A stretch of DNA of 64,000 nt from Sphaerulina vaccinii (Eukaryota > Ascomycota > Dothideomycetes > Mycosphaerellales > Mycosphaerellaceae): the NCBI GenBank assembly GCA_022570795.1, contig JAKUDP010000013.1, forward strand, positions 248,001 to 312,000, written 5' to 3'. Under the pieces are notes generated by a model. That model made no database searches. It saw nothing but the letters and a program-made list of their open reading frames with translations, and was not told where the DNA came from. Of the stretch, positions 19,890 through 32,597 are shown piece by piece. Position numbers and translations under genes: made by a program. The stretch's first letter is position 1; every line of letters begins with the position of its first letter.

Positions 19890-22800
19890 ATGTGGGGATC
19901 TGGGGTCGACGAGCGAAAGCTCAACAACACATCTCATTCTGCCAATCAATGGCACCGTGGCGACCCTCACAGCGACGCCGGACGCAACCATGAACCTCTA
20001 CACCCCACTGAAGAAGTTGAAGATGGCTTTCGCGGCCAGGATGGGACTTGGGGAGAGTGTAAGATTTCACCTCTACTTCGTTGTTTTGCCTCATCATGTT
20101 GCTGACGAATGTAATCACAGCCGATGTTGGAGGCTGGACTACAGAAGCCGCCATGGTAGACTATGAGAATCTTAGGAGGAATCTCACAAGTCTCGAACGC
20201 ACGCGGTCCAAGGACGTGACCAAAGATGGCAATGCTCTAACTCGAACCAACACGACACAGAGCAAGAAGAGCCATCACAGTCGGCGCCCTGAGTCGGCGC
20301 GGACTATGTCAACACAAGCCGATCACACTACTACCCGTCAATCAACCAGGCAGGAAGCCGAAGAGGATATCGAAGCTGGTCCTCAAGATGACGATGAGGA
20401 AGAAGAAGAGGAATTCGAACTTGAGCAGTTCATGCGAGATGGCCACTTCGAACGACGTGAAGATGGCAGGCCACAGAAGAAAGTGGGTGTCATCTACAAA
20501 GATCTAACAGTCAAGGGCGTCGGCTCGACTGCCACGTTCGTGAGGACTTTGCCAGATGCCATACTGGGCACTTTCGGACCTGATCTATGGCGGATCATCA
20601 CACGCTTCGTGCCAGCTCTTGCTCGTCGAAGTGGCGAGACTAGGACATTGCTGCACGGCTTCAGTGGGTGTGTTCGAGACGGAGAGATGCTCCTGGTCCT
20701 TGGACGCCCAGGTTCCGGATGCTCGACCTTCTTGAAGACTATCAGCAACAACCGCGAGTCATACGCCGAAGTCACTGGAGAGGTCTCGTATGGCGGCATT
20801 CCGGCAGACAAGCAAAAGAAAATGTATCGCGGAGAAGTCAACTACAACCAGGAAGATGATGTTCACTTTGCGTCCCTGAATGTTTGGCAGACCTTTACAT
20901 TCGCTCTGTTCACCAAGACGAAGAAGAAGGCCCAGGACGAGATTCCCATCATAGCCAATGCTCTCATGCGAATGTTTGGCATCAGTCACACAAAGTACAC
21001 TCTCGTTGGCGACGAGTATACGCGAGGTGTCAGCGGTGGAGAACGAAAGCGTGTATCGATTGCCGAGACACTCGCATCGAAGAGTACAGTCACTTGCTGG
21101 GATAACAGCACGAGAGGTCTGGACGCCAGTACGGCATTGGATTACGCACGGTCCTTGCGCATCATGACCGACGTTACTAACCGCACAACGCTTGTCACTC
21201 TGTATCAGGCTGGAGAAGGAATCTACGAGGTCATGGACAAAGTCCTGGTCATCGATCAAGGACGTGAAATCTTCATGGGTCCAGCTTCCGAAGCGAAGCA
21301 GTACTTCATCGATCTAGGCTATCACTGCCCGGGGCGTCAGACTACGGCAGACTTCTTGACAGCTGTGACCGATCCAGTTGAGCGACAGTTCCGCGAAGGA
21401 TACGAATCGAAGGCTCCCAGGACTCCTGAAGATCTCGAGAAAGCTTTCAGAGCCTCACCAGCATACCAGCGTGTTCATGAGGACATGCGCGACTACGAGA
21501 ACTACCTCAAGGACACTGATTACGAAGATGCTGAGCGCTTCGAAAATGCTGTTCAAAGTGGCAAGTCGAAGAATGTTCGCAAGAAGAGTCCCTACACTGT
21601 CAGCTTCCCAAGGCAAGTGATGGCATGTGTCAAGCGTGAGTTCTGGCTGCTTTGGGGAGACAAAACCACGCTCTACACCAAGGTCTTCATCATCATCTCC
21701 AACGGACTTATCGTCGGATCACTCTTCTACGGCAACCCATCGAACACAGAAGGTGCATTCACACGTGGTGGTGCTCTGTTCTTCTCTATTCTCTTCCTCG
21801 GATGGCTGCAACTCACCGAACTCATGAAGGCCGTCTCGGGACGTGCAGTCGTGGCTCGACACAAAGACTACGCATACTATCGACCCAGCGCTGTCACTGT
21901 GGCACGAGTGATAGCTGATCTACCTGTGATCCTCGTGCAGGTCATTCTGTTTGGAGTGATCATGTACTTCATGACGAACCTCACGGTCACGGCAAGCAGG
22001 TTTTTCATCTACATGCTGTTCGTCTATATCACCACCATCATGCTCACGGCTTTATATCGACTCTTTGCCTCTGTTTCTCCTGAAATCGACACCGCTGTCC
22101 GCTTCTCTGGAATCGCTCTCAATTTGCTGGTCATCTACACCGGATATGTGATTCCCAAGACGCAGCTACTTTCTGACTACATCTGGTTCGGCTGGATGTA
22201 CTGGATCAACCCAATTGCCTACTCTTTCGAGGCAGTACTTGCCAACGAGTTCGCCGGCAGAACCATGCAGTGCGCGCCTGAGCAAGTCGTTCCTCAAGGT
22301 CCTGGCATCGACCCAGCATACCAAGGATGTCCCATTGCTGGAGCTCAGGTGGGATCTCTAGAAGTAGCTGGCTCCACGTACATTGGCACTCAGTACAACT
22401 ACTCTCGATCCAACCTGTGGCGTAACTTCGGTGTTGTTATCGCCTTCACCGTTCTATACATCCTGCTCACGGTACTTTTTACTGAATTGTTCGACTTCTC
22501 TGCTGAAGGTGGAGGTGCTCTGACGTTCAAGAAGTCGAAACGTGCCAAGCAACAGGTCAAAGAGCCAGCTCCTGCTGATGAGGAGAAGGCCGGTGTTGCT
22601 GAAGATAGCTCCAGCTCGACCAAAAAAGAGGCCGGAATGGGAGAGTCTGGCGATTCAGACAAGGAGAACGAGGCCCTCGAACAGATCACGAAGTCAGAGA
22701 GTATCTTCACTTGGCGAGATGTGGAGTACACTGTACCTTACCTGGGAGGCGAGAAGAAGCTTCTCAACAAAGTCAACGGTTATGCCAAGCCAGGTGTCAT

Positions 22801-24856
22801 GGTTGCTTTGATGGGTGCCTCGGGTGCTGGCAAGACGACATTGCTGAACACACTCGCCCAGCGTCAATCAATGGGTGTTGTATCTGGTGAAATGTTTGTG
22901 GACGGTCGCGAGCTTGACGGCGCTTTCCAACGCAACACAGGCTTCTGTCTTCAAGGCGATCTTCACGATGGCACAGCTACGATCCGCGAGGCACTCGAGT
23001 TCTCTGCGATCCTGCGACAAGATGCGAGCGTGCCACGCTCCGAGAAAATCGCATATGTGGACAAGATCATCGATCTACTCGAATTGAACGACATGCAGGA
23101 CGCCATCATCAACAGCCTTGGTGTGGAGCAGCGCAAGCGTCTCACTATCGGAGTGGAGCTCGCAGCAAAACCATCTTTGCTCCTGTTCCTGGACGAGCCT
23201 ACATCTGGTCTTGACTCACAAAGCGCTTACTCCATCGTTCGTTTCTTGAAGAAGCTTGCTCATGCTGGTCAGGCAATCGTCTGCACCATCCACCAGCCAT
23301 CCTCCGTGCTCATTCAGCAATTCGACATGATCCTTGCACTCAACCCAGGCGGCAACACTTTCTACTTCGGTCCAGTTGGCGAGAATGGCAAGGACGTGAT
23401 CAACTACTTCAGCGAGCGAGGCGTCGACTGTCCACCTAATAAAAACGTCGCTGAGTTCATCCTTGAGACTGCGGCCCGGCCGGTACAAGGCAAGAATGGC
23501 AAGAAGATCAACTGGAACGAAGAGTGGCGAACAAGCCAGCAAGCCAAGGATGTCATCGAAGAGATCGAAGGTCTCAAACTCACTCGCAGCAAGACCGTAC
23601 CGGAGGCCAAGCGTAAGGAGCAAGAAAAGGAGTTCGCCGCTTCTGTTGGACTTCAGTGCACGGAGCTCTTGAAGAGGACCTTCAAGCAGTACTGGAGAGA
23701 TCCCTCGTACATTTATGGTAAGCTCTTTGTGTCGGTCATCATCGGCATCTTCAACGGCTTCACTTTCTGGCAGCTTGGCAATACGATCCAGGACATGCAG
23801 AACCGCATGTTCACGGCATTCTTGATCCTCACCGTACCTCCCACCATCGTCAACGCCGTTGTACCGAAGTTCTTCACCAACATGGCGCTGTGGCAAGCTC
23901 GAGAGTATCCATCCAGAATCTATGGCTGGTTTGCTTTCTGCACTGCGCAGGTTGTCGCTGAGATACCACCAGCCATCATTGGCGCAGTGGTGTACTGGGT
24001 TCTGTGGTACTTTGCCACTGGTCTGCCAGTCGAAGCATCCGTTTCTGGCTACGTGTTCCTCATGGTAAGTTTAACGCGCTGCTCACATTCTGACACAGGC
24101 TAACAAATTTGCAGACTATGCTCTTCTTCCTGTTCCAGGCCAGCTGGGGTCAGTGGATCTGTGCATTCGCACCTTCCTTCACCGTCATCTCGAATGTGCT
24201 GCCATTCTTCTTCGTCATGTTCTCGCTATTCAACGGCGTGGTGCGACCATACTCGATGTTGCCTGTGTTCTGGCGATACTGGATGTATTGGTATGTTTGA
24301 AGTGCTCGTCATCAAGCATGGCGGTAGCTAACAGAGACCATAGGGTGAACCCATCAACATGGTGGATCGGAGGCGTTCTTGCCGCCACCTTGCACAACAT
24401 CCCAGTCCAATGCGCCGATACAGAAACTGCCATCTTCAATCCTCCACCTGGTCAGAGCTGCTCGCAGTATGCTGGAGCATTCGCACAGTCCGCTGGCGGA
24501 TATCTTCTGAACGGAGATGCAACCGCGAGCTGCATGTACTGCCCATATTCGGTTGGAGATCAATACCTGTCAACGTTGAATATCCAGGCCTCGGAGAAGT
24601 GGAGAGACTTTGGCGTCTTTCTGGTGTTTGTCTTCACCAATTGGCTCCTGTAAGTTCATCCTGTTCGACTCTGGTCAAGAGTCTGCTGCTAACATGTGGC
24701 AGTGTCTACTTCTTCATCTGGTCTGTGAGAACCAAGGGTTGGTCGTTCGGCATGGGTTACCTCTTCGGCGGGCTAGGCAAACTTGTCTCAGCTATCAAGA
24801 AGCCTATCGCTGGCATGTTCAGCAAGAAAAAAGCGAGTCAGGAGCAAAAGGAATGA
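19890..24856 (+). CDS. PDR-type (ABCG) full-size ABC transporter
   Basis: Five exons: 19890..20058, 20121..24064, 24115..24290, 24344..24649 and 24703..24856; every junction keeps frame. The product is 1582 aa in (NBD-TMD)x2 order. NBD1 has the degenerate PDR Walker A with Cys instead of Lys, GRPGSGCST (from residue 251), and signature VSGGERKR (360-367). NBD2 has canonical Walker A GASGAGKTT (955-963), Walker B LLLFLDEPTSGLD and the divergent signature LGVEQRKRLTIG. This asymmetry is the fungal PDR hallmark. The TMD motifs include WMYWINPIAYSFEAVLANEF; the cysteines of the last extracellular loop lie in exon 4. The family exports azoles, phytoalexins and other hydrophobic compounds through the plasma membrane. 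The first Met is inferred; exon 1 is acidic and poorly conserved. Confidence 0.95.
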
Positions 24857-26634
24857 GACCAATGGGATTGGAAACTGAAATTAGCGAGGCGTTACTAGAA
24901 TGTGTGCGATAGAGAAAGCTGACTCGATAGAGAAGAGCCGGTATAATATTACCACTCGATGATTGCAGGTTCAGTGCTTCGAGCCGTGCTTCTGCTGTTC
25001 TCCGAAGCTGATTCTCCAGTATCGCTGACATACGATCAAGACAACTTGCGTTACACGAGTCAGCCTGGTTGCTGGCAGAGTAAGCGAGATGTGCATCAAG
25101 TTTGGTGACACAGCATGCGGGTGACAGCGGCACAGCCAGGATCATGCTGTTCGCATGCCGACGGTGACACAGGTGCGGGTCGCGGTGAAGGTGGAACATG
25201 AACCTCACTCGGATGGCCGCGTCGCGGTCTGTCGAAACCTGAATGTACTGATCGAAGGAGCCTGTTCCATATATGCAAGTTCCTTCGCCCGCATGCAACG
25301 CGCATATCTTGAGCCACAGCTCTTCGTTTCTGATGCTTATGTTAAGTCTCTGATGCCAAAGGCAACATGATCGTGCCGGTACGGACCATTGCAGCGACGG
25401 AGATGACACCCAAACACTCTGGAGTCCTCGCTGTCGAGTTGACATGGTGACCAGCCTACATCGAGTATTCGTAGCAATCAGGGAGAAGGCCGAGGGCAAT
25501 CACCAGCATAGGTTTGTGCGCCACTCTACAACGCAATGGCTGGCAGGAGCAGTACAACAACCTGACGCCTCGACCCAAAGCTGCAAGTACCCGCATAGCT
25601 GCCACATGGCTGAGCGTACTTCGGTGATCGTGATTATCCACTTTAGCCTTCCATCAATGGCTATCTTCCTCGATAACACAAGTTACTCATCTCCGGTCTC
25701 GTGCTTCGTTGACAGCATCGAGGACGTGCTGCGCGGGGGTTAGCGTATGGGAGGTGGGTGTCTGAATTGCTTGGCTAGCCCTATGGATGCGGGTTGTGTT
25801 GTGTGGCGCTCGTCCTGGACTATGGATCTCTCCACTACACTTGAGACAACGACGGCGAGCCAGGGTGATCCGGTAGCGTAGCCCCATCATGCGGTACATA
25901 CTGATACCGTCTTGTAGGTATGCCGGCATACAGCTTGGCTGGTCTGTCATTTCAAAAGGGACACTCTCAGGCTCGAGCACTGTCGATCCGTCGCTTTCCA
26001 GCCACGAACGAGATCCTGTGTTTGCTTAGCCAATTTCGACAAGCAACTTCAACATATCGCTCTGCTTATCATACTCTAGGTAGCCAGCAAGCTATGTCGT
26101 TGTCGTCGCAACAGCACACTGTCCAAGACGCCGGCCACCTGGCGTATCAAGAGCCGCGACGCTTCTGGATTCTCCTACCACCTGCACAAACGACGGCCTG
26201 CATGACCTCTGCATAGACCAGTGCAGAAGCCCATCTGAGACCTATGCATTGTTCCACACCGCAAACTTGGAGTCCATCTGTGAATGGCCTGGACGGTCCG
26301 AGAAGAGCAAATAGATGGCGCTCGATCGATCGTTGTTACATCTGTCCTGATGGCAAACTATACAGTCAAGCGAGCGCTCATTTCCTTGTTGCGGCTTGCC
26401 TATTACTTCTTTGACGTGCCATCGAAAGCGAGACATAGTGGGGCGCTGTCGAGATTCCCGTCAGCCAATGCAACCCAAAGGCTTATGTTCAAGGATCTGG
26501 CATATCGCGCATATCTGATGTACTCACCATAGCAAGCCTCAGTCCTCGTCCTTGGAGTCGCTTCACCGCTACACCGACATCCTCACCTGCCGCTGGTCGT
26601 TGCCGTTCGACGCCCTGCCACGTTCGACTCTATC
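24857..26634. other. Intergenic region, no gene recognised
   Basis: About 1.8 kb between the ABC transporter and the APSES regulator. Open frames on both strands, the longest 226 codons (24819..25499 minus), overlap the transporter's 3' end or lack domains. The region nearest 26635 is probably a long 5' leader and promoter, common for fungal regulators. Confidence 0.5.
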
Positions 26635-28458
26635 ATGTCGAACCTTTTCCATCACATGACCTCACCTTCGCCTGAAGACTCAGCTCAAGGTGCACAATTC
26701 GGCCACCACCAACATCCTCCGGCTAGCACAATGCTCAAGATACACTCTCTCCTCAACCCTGCGTCCGACTACAGATATCACGGACAATACACGAATACCC
26801 CTCCGCCAACTCCAGCATATCCCATGCACGGCTACTCTCACGCTGGTACACCTCGAGCAGAGACACCCAACGCCCCATCGCCCTCAAAACGCCAGAAGCT
26901 CATCAAGGATGCAGCAGTGTTCCTTCGTGGTGCAATCAAGGGCAACATCAACTATCCACCCTTCGAGTGCACTGAAGACAGTCTGTGTCTTGATCCACAG
27001 CAACGACAGGAGCTTGCCCATCATCATGAACGCTTTCAGATCTTTCCATGTGGCCGCCGAGACGAGGGTCTGATCTCGGATTACGTTCGACACATACCAT
27101 ACTCGAGTGAGAAGAAGAGCTTCCTGAACAAGACGGGAAGGGATGCTTTCGATGGTAAGCAAGTCACAATAGGATATGACATGATGTGCACTGATGACCC
27201 TCGCAGTATTCCAATACACGTTCAACGTTCCTGGTGACCCAGATGGCCGCACTCACGTTGTCATGTGGGATTACCAGATCGGTCTCGTCAGAATCACTCC
27301 ATTCTTCAAGGCATGCAAGTACTCCAAGGTAAGTGAACCTTGCATCTCCAGCGGCTCCATACAGACTGACGTGGTTTCCAGACAACTCCAGCCAAAGCCT
27401 TGACCACCAACGCTGGCCTCAAGGACCTGGCACACTCCATCACTGGCGGCGCTCTTGCAGCCCAAGGGTACTGGATGCCATATGCATGTGCTCGAGCCGT
27501 CTGCTTGACATTCTGCTATCCCATACGCTGGGCCTTGACGCCGATCTTTGGTCCTTCCTTCATCAAGGAGTGTCTCAGACCAGATCATCCAGGCTTTGCT
27601 CGCTTCAAGATCGATCCTGAGGTCGTGCGTTGTGCTAGTCTCGAAGCAGAGGGTTGGCGTCCTGACAACTTCTGTCAAGGTGCCATGCCACTCATGGGTC
27701 AGTCATCATATGGTCAGGCTATTCCGCGTAGCCAGCCTGAAGTCTATGTTCCGTCGCTCTCGCAGCCACAGCCTCGAGCGGACCCATCAAGATTCCGCAT
27801 GGACTCGCCTTTCGGGTTCGGTACCGACCACGGAGTAGATCAAAGCTATACCCACAGCTCACCAGCTAGAGCATCACCGGCGCTCTCACCTAAGTCTAGG
27901 ACAATTCCAGATGGCCACAGCAGTGCGGCATGGACAAGCATAAATCAAGCACACGACTTTGACTTTCCACCATCTGCACATGGAATGTCCTCAAGGCCAC
28001 TGTCCTCGTCCTTGCTGAATGAGCCACGCCACATCCCATCGGCGACAGCCAACAGGCGCGCAGCAGAAACAGCACTGGTCCCAGTTCTCCAGGCTCAGAA
28101 GACCAAGGAACGCAGCACAAAGCGTGCACCAAAGCGACGACACAGCGTGGTCTCCCAATCATCAGAAGAACTCCCTGACGAAGAACCCGAGGCTGTTCTA
28201 AGCACCTCGAGCGAAAGTGACGATGCTGACATCAGTCTATCGCCGCCATCGAAGGGCACATCCGGAGAGCAAGCGGGCACCCGAACCACCCGTAGCAGCA
28301 AGCGTGTAAAGGCAGGCAAGGTCTTGAGCAAGAAGTTCAGTCCTGCTGATGCTCGTGCTGCGCAGTGGTTGCTCAATCTGAGTCAAAGAGACACACAACT
28401 GGCACAAGCACAGATGCAGCTACCTGGACATAACAACCAAAAGGAGGAAGATGTGTAG
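26635..28458 (+). CDS. APSES-type transcription regulator, Xbp1-like
   Basis: Three exons: 26635..27154, 27207..27328 and 27382..28458, with introns of about 52 nt and frame kept. The product is 572 aa. The KilA-N/APSES DNA-binding fold covers about 150-290: FQYTFNVPGDPDGRTHVVMW, DYQIGLVRITPFFKACKYSK, then SITGGALAAQGYWMPYACAR. The phrasing fits the Xbp1 branch of APSES proteins rather than Swi4/Mbp1 or StuA, and no ankyrin repeats follow. Yeast Xbp1 is a stress- and starvation-induced repressor. The N-terminal 90 residues are Pro/His/Ser-rich. The C-terminal half is disordered, with a Ser-rich acidic patch and a basic RSSKRVKAGK stretch that could be an NLS. Confidence 0.92.
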
Positions 28459-29631
28459 GACCTGTGCCGATGATGATCAATGAAATTGTACAATATCATG
28501 AACGGAAATGAGTTAGATGATTTAGATGACATAGATGACTTACATCTTGACAAATTCGGTATGTCTCTTCCAGAAACAGAACAGGAGACGGGCTGGAGTC
28601 ATACGAGCTGATTTGCAGCAGTTCCATTTGACTATCCAGGAATAGGCTGTTGTTCTTCAGCCAATGCTGGGCTCCGTAGCCTGATACCATATACAGTCGG
28701 TGATACGCCCATTCCCTTGGCATAGGACCTGCGGAGGTGCTTGGGCTCTGCCTGAACCACAGCTTTGAGATTACTATTGCCAGTACGTCGAAGATGGTCC
28801 ATGGCCTACGAGTGAGTACAGGACGGCACAAGCGGTGTCTTCAACCTGACGGATTGAGGTGACTTCCATTTCTCCACAGATTCACAGAACGTCGCAATTC
28901 GGCACGGTACTTCGCAGGCTGTTGGCTGGTTGGGTGTGAGGGTGAGACTCAAGTGTTTCCAGCTTGTACAGTGATGTCGGGTCCTGCTCGACCTGCTCGA
29001 GTCTCTTCCAGTTGGCAGTGGCCTCTCGAGTATCCATGGGATATGTGGTCTCCAAGGTGTCTTGAGAAGGTCATACATCACGGAAGCATGCGGTCTGAAG
29101 AATGCAGCTGCTTACCCTCAGTCTTGCGATGCGCCATATGATGAAGCCGAGGTCAGTCCCAAGGCCTCTTCTCAATCGCAGTCTTGCATGTCATGAGACG
29201 GCGGAACGAACGGAGAGGTGGCAGTCGTGCACGTCCATTTCGGACTCTCCTCCGCGGCCAATCAGAATTAGAACTGGAGCTCCAGCCTTCCTTGCGGTCT
29301 GGTGAATACTGGTAATTCTTCATCGACAGCCTTTCGCGCACTTCTACCGACGACGACAACGACGACCTACGATCACGAGAGCCAAATCAACCGATGGAAA
29401 CGACCCTGTTCTAGACTTACACACTTCTTCAACGACCTAGATTGCCCGCGTCAAGGTACATATGTAACGTCGCGCAAAGAGGAGGCAACATGACAATATT
29501 ATGATATGTTCAGATATGTGGATTCACTCTATAGCACACGGGGATATCACTTTCTTCTCGATCGACAACGCTCCTTCGCTGGCGCCAAGGAGAGATGACC
29601 GCTCGCGACTTGGCACTTTCAGGTTCACGAC
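28459..29631. other. Intergenic region; possible degenerate coding stretch on minus strand
   Basis: About 1.2 kb between two genes meeting 3' to 3'. Minus-strand frames at 28806..29081 and 29153..29359 read partly like protein but cannot be joined by credible splice sites. I see no domain, and treat the region as non-coding or relic sequence. Confidence 0.4.
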
Positions 29632-30545
29632 CTAGCCCTGCTTTCGCTTTCTCCTGAAGAATCTGCTTGTATCTCCCATCGGGAATGAGAAGCCCAGTGC
29701 TTCCTGGCACATGAGATTGGCCACTGTATACCAACCCAGCATGCCGGATGCGAATGCAAATGCGCCACCAGCTGTGTTGACAGCTGAGGCATGTGGGCTG
29801 CCATCAGCTGCGAGGAAGTAGCCTGCAGAGACCAGCGTGAAAGCGCCTTGGACCGTTGCGAAGATTCCGATATAAACCAGATTCAGTGGTAGAGAACCGA
29901 TGAGGAAGAAGACGTTCCAGATGGCCCACCTACGAGGAGTCAGTACTGGGCATTGGGCCCTCGGCCGTTGAGCTGGCACTCACATCAAAACCCAGAATCC
30001 TAGCGCATTGTTATACTCTGGAGTATTAGCGCCACCATACGATTCTGCGACTCCAAAGTACGGCGTGATGATAAAGCCAAAGCCAGCATAGAACAAGCCG
30101 AAAGCTCCCAAGACCGTATACGCATATGTGTTGCCGAGAACAAGCTCCCAGTTGGCAGAAATGACCTGCCTTGTCAATGAGAGCGCAAATGATCGAGGGA
30201 AGATGCTACACCTACCATACCAATACCTGCGACACCGAAGAAGTTCCCGATAAATGCATTGGTCACACCGACGCCCCGGAAGCCCATCAACGCGAACGAC
30301 AGCGTGGTCAGCGTCGTGGAGAAAGCACCAATGGCCAATGCAGTCGGGCTACCGAGCTGTGACTTGATTGTAATCGGTACAGGTATGTAATATGGCTGCG
30401 CGAAGCCTTTGCCATTCGTCGAAAGCGAAGATGCATTGTCCGCTGTCGTTGCTATCTTGCCAGCTGCCAGACGCTCGTAGAAGTCGGCATTGGTCTCAAT
30501 GTTCTTGAGATCCTCGAGCTGTTCGATCCTGTTGTCGTGCGACAT
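29632..30545 (-). CDS. Gpr1/Fun34/YaaH (AceTr) membrane protein, AlcS-like
   Basis: Three exons: 30545..30216, 30165..29984 and 29929..29632, with introns of 50 and 54 nt. The product is 269 aa. A soluble N-terminus of about 75 residues precedes six hydrophobic segments, the family topology. At the family's NPAPLGL motif this protein reads GSPTALAIGAF, which I recall as nearer the AlcS branch than the acetate permeases Ato1/AcpA. Downstream marks are NAFIGNFFGVAGIG, NTYAYTVLGAFGLFYAG and PEYNNALGFWVL. The family imports acetate or exports ammonium at the plasma membrane, while AlcS is co-regulated with ethanol use. Specific function is open. The start at 30545 is chosen over the in-frame 30635 because MSHDNRIEQLEDL fits the family N-terminus. 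Confidence 0.92.
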
Positions 30546-31156
30546 CCTTTCGACAGAGTTGGCTGTAGTTGACAAATGATATCTTGCTGACTTGAATACA
30601 CTGACTTGGAAGAAATGGATGAGGAAACAAGTCATAACTTCAGCCTACCTATATCTATCATGCGCTGATCATGTCGCCATCTTCTGGCGAAATTCCGCGC
30701 ATCCATACAACTCGTTCGCAGTGTTCCCGTTGGGAAGCCGACGAAGCGGTGAAAACTTTGTGTGCGCACAATCCCCAGCTGCCATCACGCAATCTGGGGA
30801 AAGCGATCAGCTGGGAAACAGAGTCGAACTTCCGGGTTCCTGTCTACGACACCGAGCACTCGGATCTTGAATGCACCCGCACTTTGCAAACAGTCGTCGT
30901 GGTCCTGGCAGAGCAACGGTTCCACGATTTGCTGGCCAATATCGCGCTACAATGAGCAGAATGAGCGCATGCCAAGACCGAAGAGATTGAAAACTTCAGG
31001 TTGGTACACCGCACAGCACACAGCCTGCATGCTTGTATACAGACAGCAAGCAAGAGATGAGGTTGAATACTTCTACCAGCTGAGTGGACGGACTATCTGT
31101 TACACCTAATAGCTTTTTCTCGCCAGTTTTATCTGGCCGAACTGGATCGGTGTAAG

Positions 31157-31173
31157 CGGCCGCTCAGCGGCCG
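31157..31173. repeat. GC-rich inverted repeat
   Basis: CGGCCGCT, one base, then AGCGGCCG: an 8-bp perfect palindromic arm pair, about 220 bp before the Gal80-like start codon. CGG/CCG inverted elements are typical sites of Zn2Cys6 regulators, so it could be an operator, but this is only suggestive. Confidence 0.5.
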
Positions 31174-31340
31174 TTTCTGCGCCTGCATTGCACACAGGAC
31201 TGCCGCCTCGCATGCCCGCAATACTGAACTACACCAGAGCATCTCTCCCTCTTGCTAGTATGCTGAGAAATCACAGAATCACGATCGCAGGTTGAGTGCG
31301 ACACCAAAGCTGCTTATCAACGCGGTCTTCCAGAGTACAC

Positions 31341-31346
31341 TATAAG
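31341..31346 (+). promoter_or_regulatory. Probable TATA box of the Gal80-like gene
   Basis: TATAAG, 53 bp before the ATG at 31394. Confidence 0.45.
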
Positions 31347-31669
31347 TACGATCTGCTTGACAGGAACGACTATGTGTTGCGAATAACAACAACATGTCAC
31401 AACCTATTCGACTGGCTCTGATCGGCTTATCACAGTCTGCAAAGACTTCATGGGCAAGGTACGCGCTCTCCAAGAAACGATCAGTGGATGTGCAGACTTG
31501 CTCCGGGTACGCCAAAGCTTGGTGCTTGCTCGTGATTGGAGACATCTCATCCAGGGGACGTTGCTAAAGATCTATGCTGACATGGTGCAGTGACGCTCAC
31601 CTTCCATACTTACTCTCGGATCGAGGAAGATCAAGATACAAGATCGTTGCTTTGCTGAACTCGACTGAG

Positions 31670-31811
31670 GTAAGCGATAGTAGCATCCCCTCTGGCCGTT
31701 GTCTCACCGAGCTTGGGCTTGCTATGGCGACAAGCTCAGAGATAGAGCTGCCGAGACACATCCGCGCTTTTCACAGAGATACTTGCTTACCTTCTGCCTA
31801 CTACTTTGCAG
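31670..31811 (+). repeat. Introner-like intron, copy 1 (intron 2 of the Gal80-like gene)
   Basis: 142-nt intron, GTAAGC...GCAG. It shares with the introns at 31960 and 32598 the block CAGAGATACTTGCTTACC and a following CTACTACT, plus a looser GTCTCACCGAGCTTG region. Intron similarity between non-adjacent sites of one gene is not expected of ordinary introns. Confidence 0.82.
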
Positions 31812-31959
31812 GAGGCTGCTCGTCGTGCTGTAGAGGTCTACAACTTGCCACCCGATACAAAAGCTTACGGCTCACCCAGACAGCTGGCTGAGGATGACGA
31901 TGTTGATCTTGTTGTCTGTACAACTCGTGTAGATGTTCACTATAATACGATCAAACCTA

Positions 31960-32097
31960 GTAAGTAGAATAGTACGCAGAAGGCATGCCAGCTCTTCGGC
32001 GTCTCACTCACTTAGTCACTGAGCTTTGGCACAGACACTAATAAGACAGCCCGCGATCTCAGAGATACTTGCTAACCCTTATATCTACTACTTTTAG
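31960..32097 (+). repeat. Introner-like intron, copy 2 (intron 3)
   Basis: 138-nt intron, GTAAGT...TTAG. It shares GCAGAAGGCATGC, ACAGACACTAATAAGACAG and TCAGAGATACTTGCTAACC with the intron at 32598, in the same order and at similar spacing. Confidence 0.85.
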
Positions 32098-32597
32098 GCA
32101 TCCGAGCCGGGAAAGCTGTGTTCGTGGAGTGGCCACTTGCTGAGAACGCTAAGCGAGCAGGTGAACTTGCTGATCTAGCTTGGCAAACTGGGTCAAAGAC
32201 AATCATCGGACTTCAAGGACGGGTTGCTCCTGCAGTTCTCAAAATTCGACAGATCCTCGAAGCTGGAGATCTGGGAAAGGTATTGAGCTCATCTGTGCAT
32301 GCCTACACGCCTGGAGGAGGCCGTGATAATATCTCCGAAGGACTATCGTACTTTCTCGATAGGAAAGTGGGAGGCAATCCGGTTACGATCGCCTTCGGGC
32401 ACATGATCGATTATGTCCACTCAATTCTTGGCGAGTTCGAGAGTAGCCACTCTCACACGCAGCTCCAGCGTCCATCGAGGACAGTCATAAACCAAGATAC
32501 TGGCAAACGGCGATCATACACTTCTGATGTACCAGATCTGCTATCTCTGCACGGCACCTTGCGAAGCTCGAACCTCGTCCAGGATGGTGCTAGCTTG

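Larger units (their letters stand above)
30546..31393. other. Divergent intergenic region
   Basis: 848 bp between the AceTr gene (-) and the Gal80-like gene (+). It holds a perfect 8-bp inverted repeat at 31157..31173 and a probable TATA box at 31341. No coding sequence was recognised. Confidence 0.55.

Noticed and set aside
23216..23896. 226-codon minus-strand frame inside the ABC transporter
   Set aside because: Shadow of the second nucleotide-binding domain and following TMD on the opposite strand.
24819..25499. 226-codon minus-strand frame after the ABC transporter
   Set aside because: Overlaps the transporter's last exon antisense and has no recognisable domain or splicing.
28806..29359. 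Minus-strand protein-like frames between the APSES and AceTr genes
   Set aside because: No credible donor/acceptor set joins them and no family was recognised.
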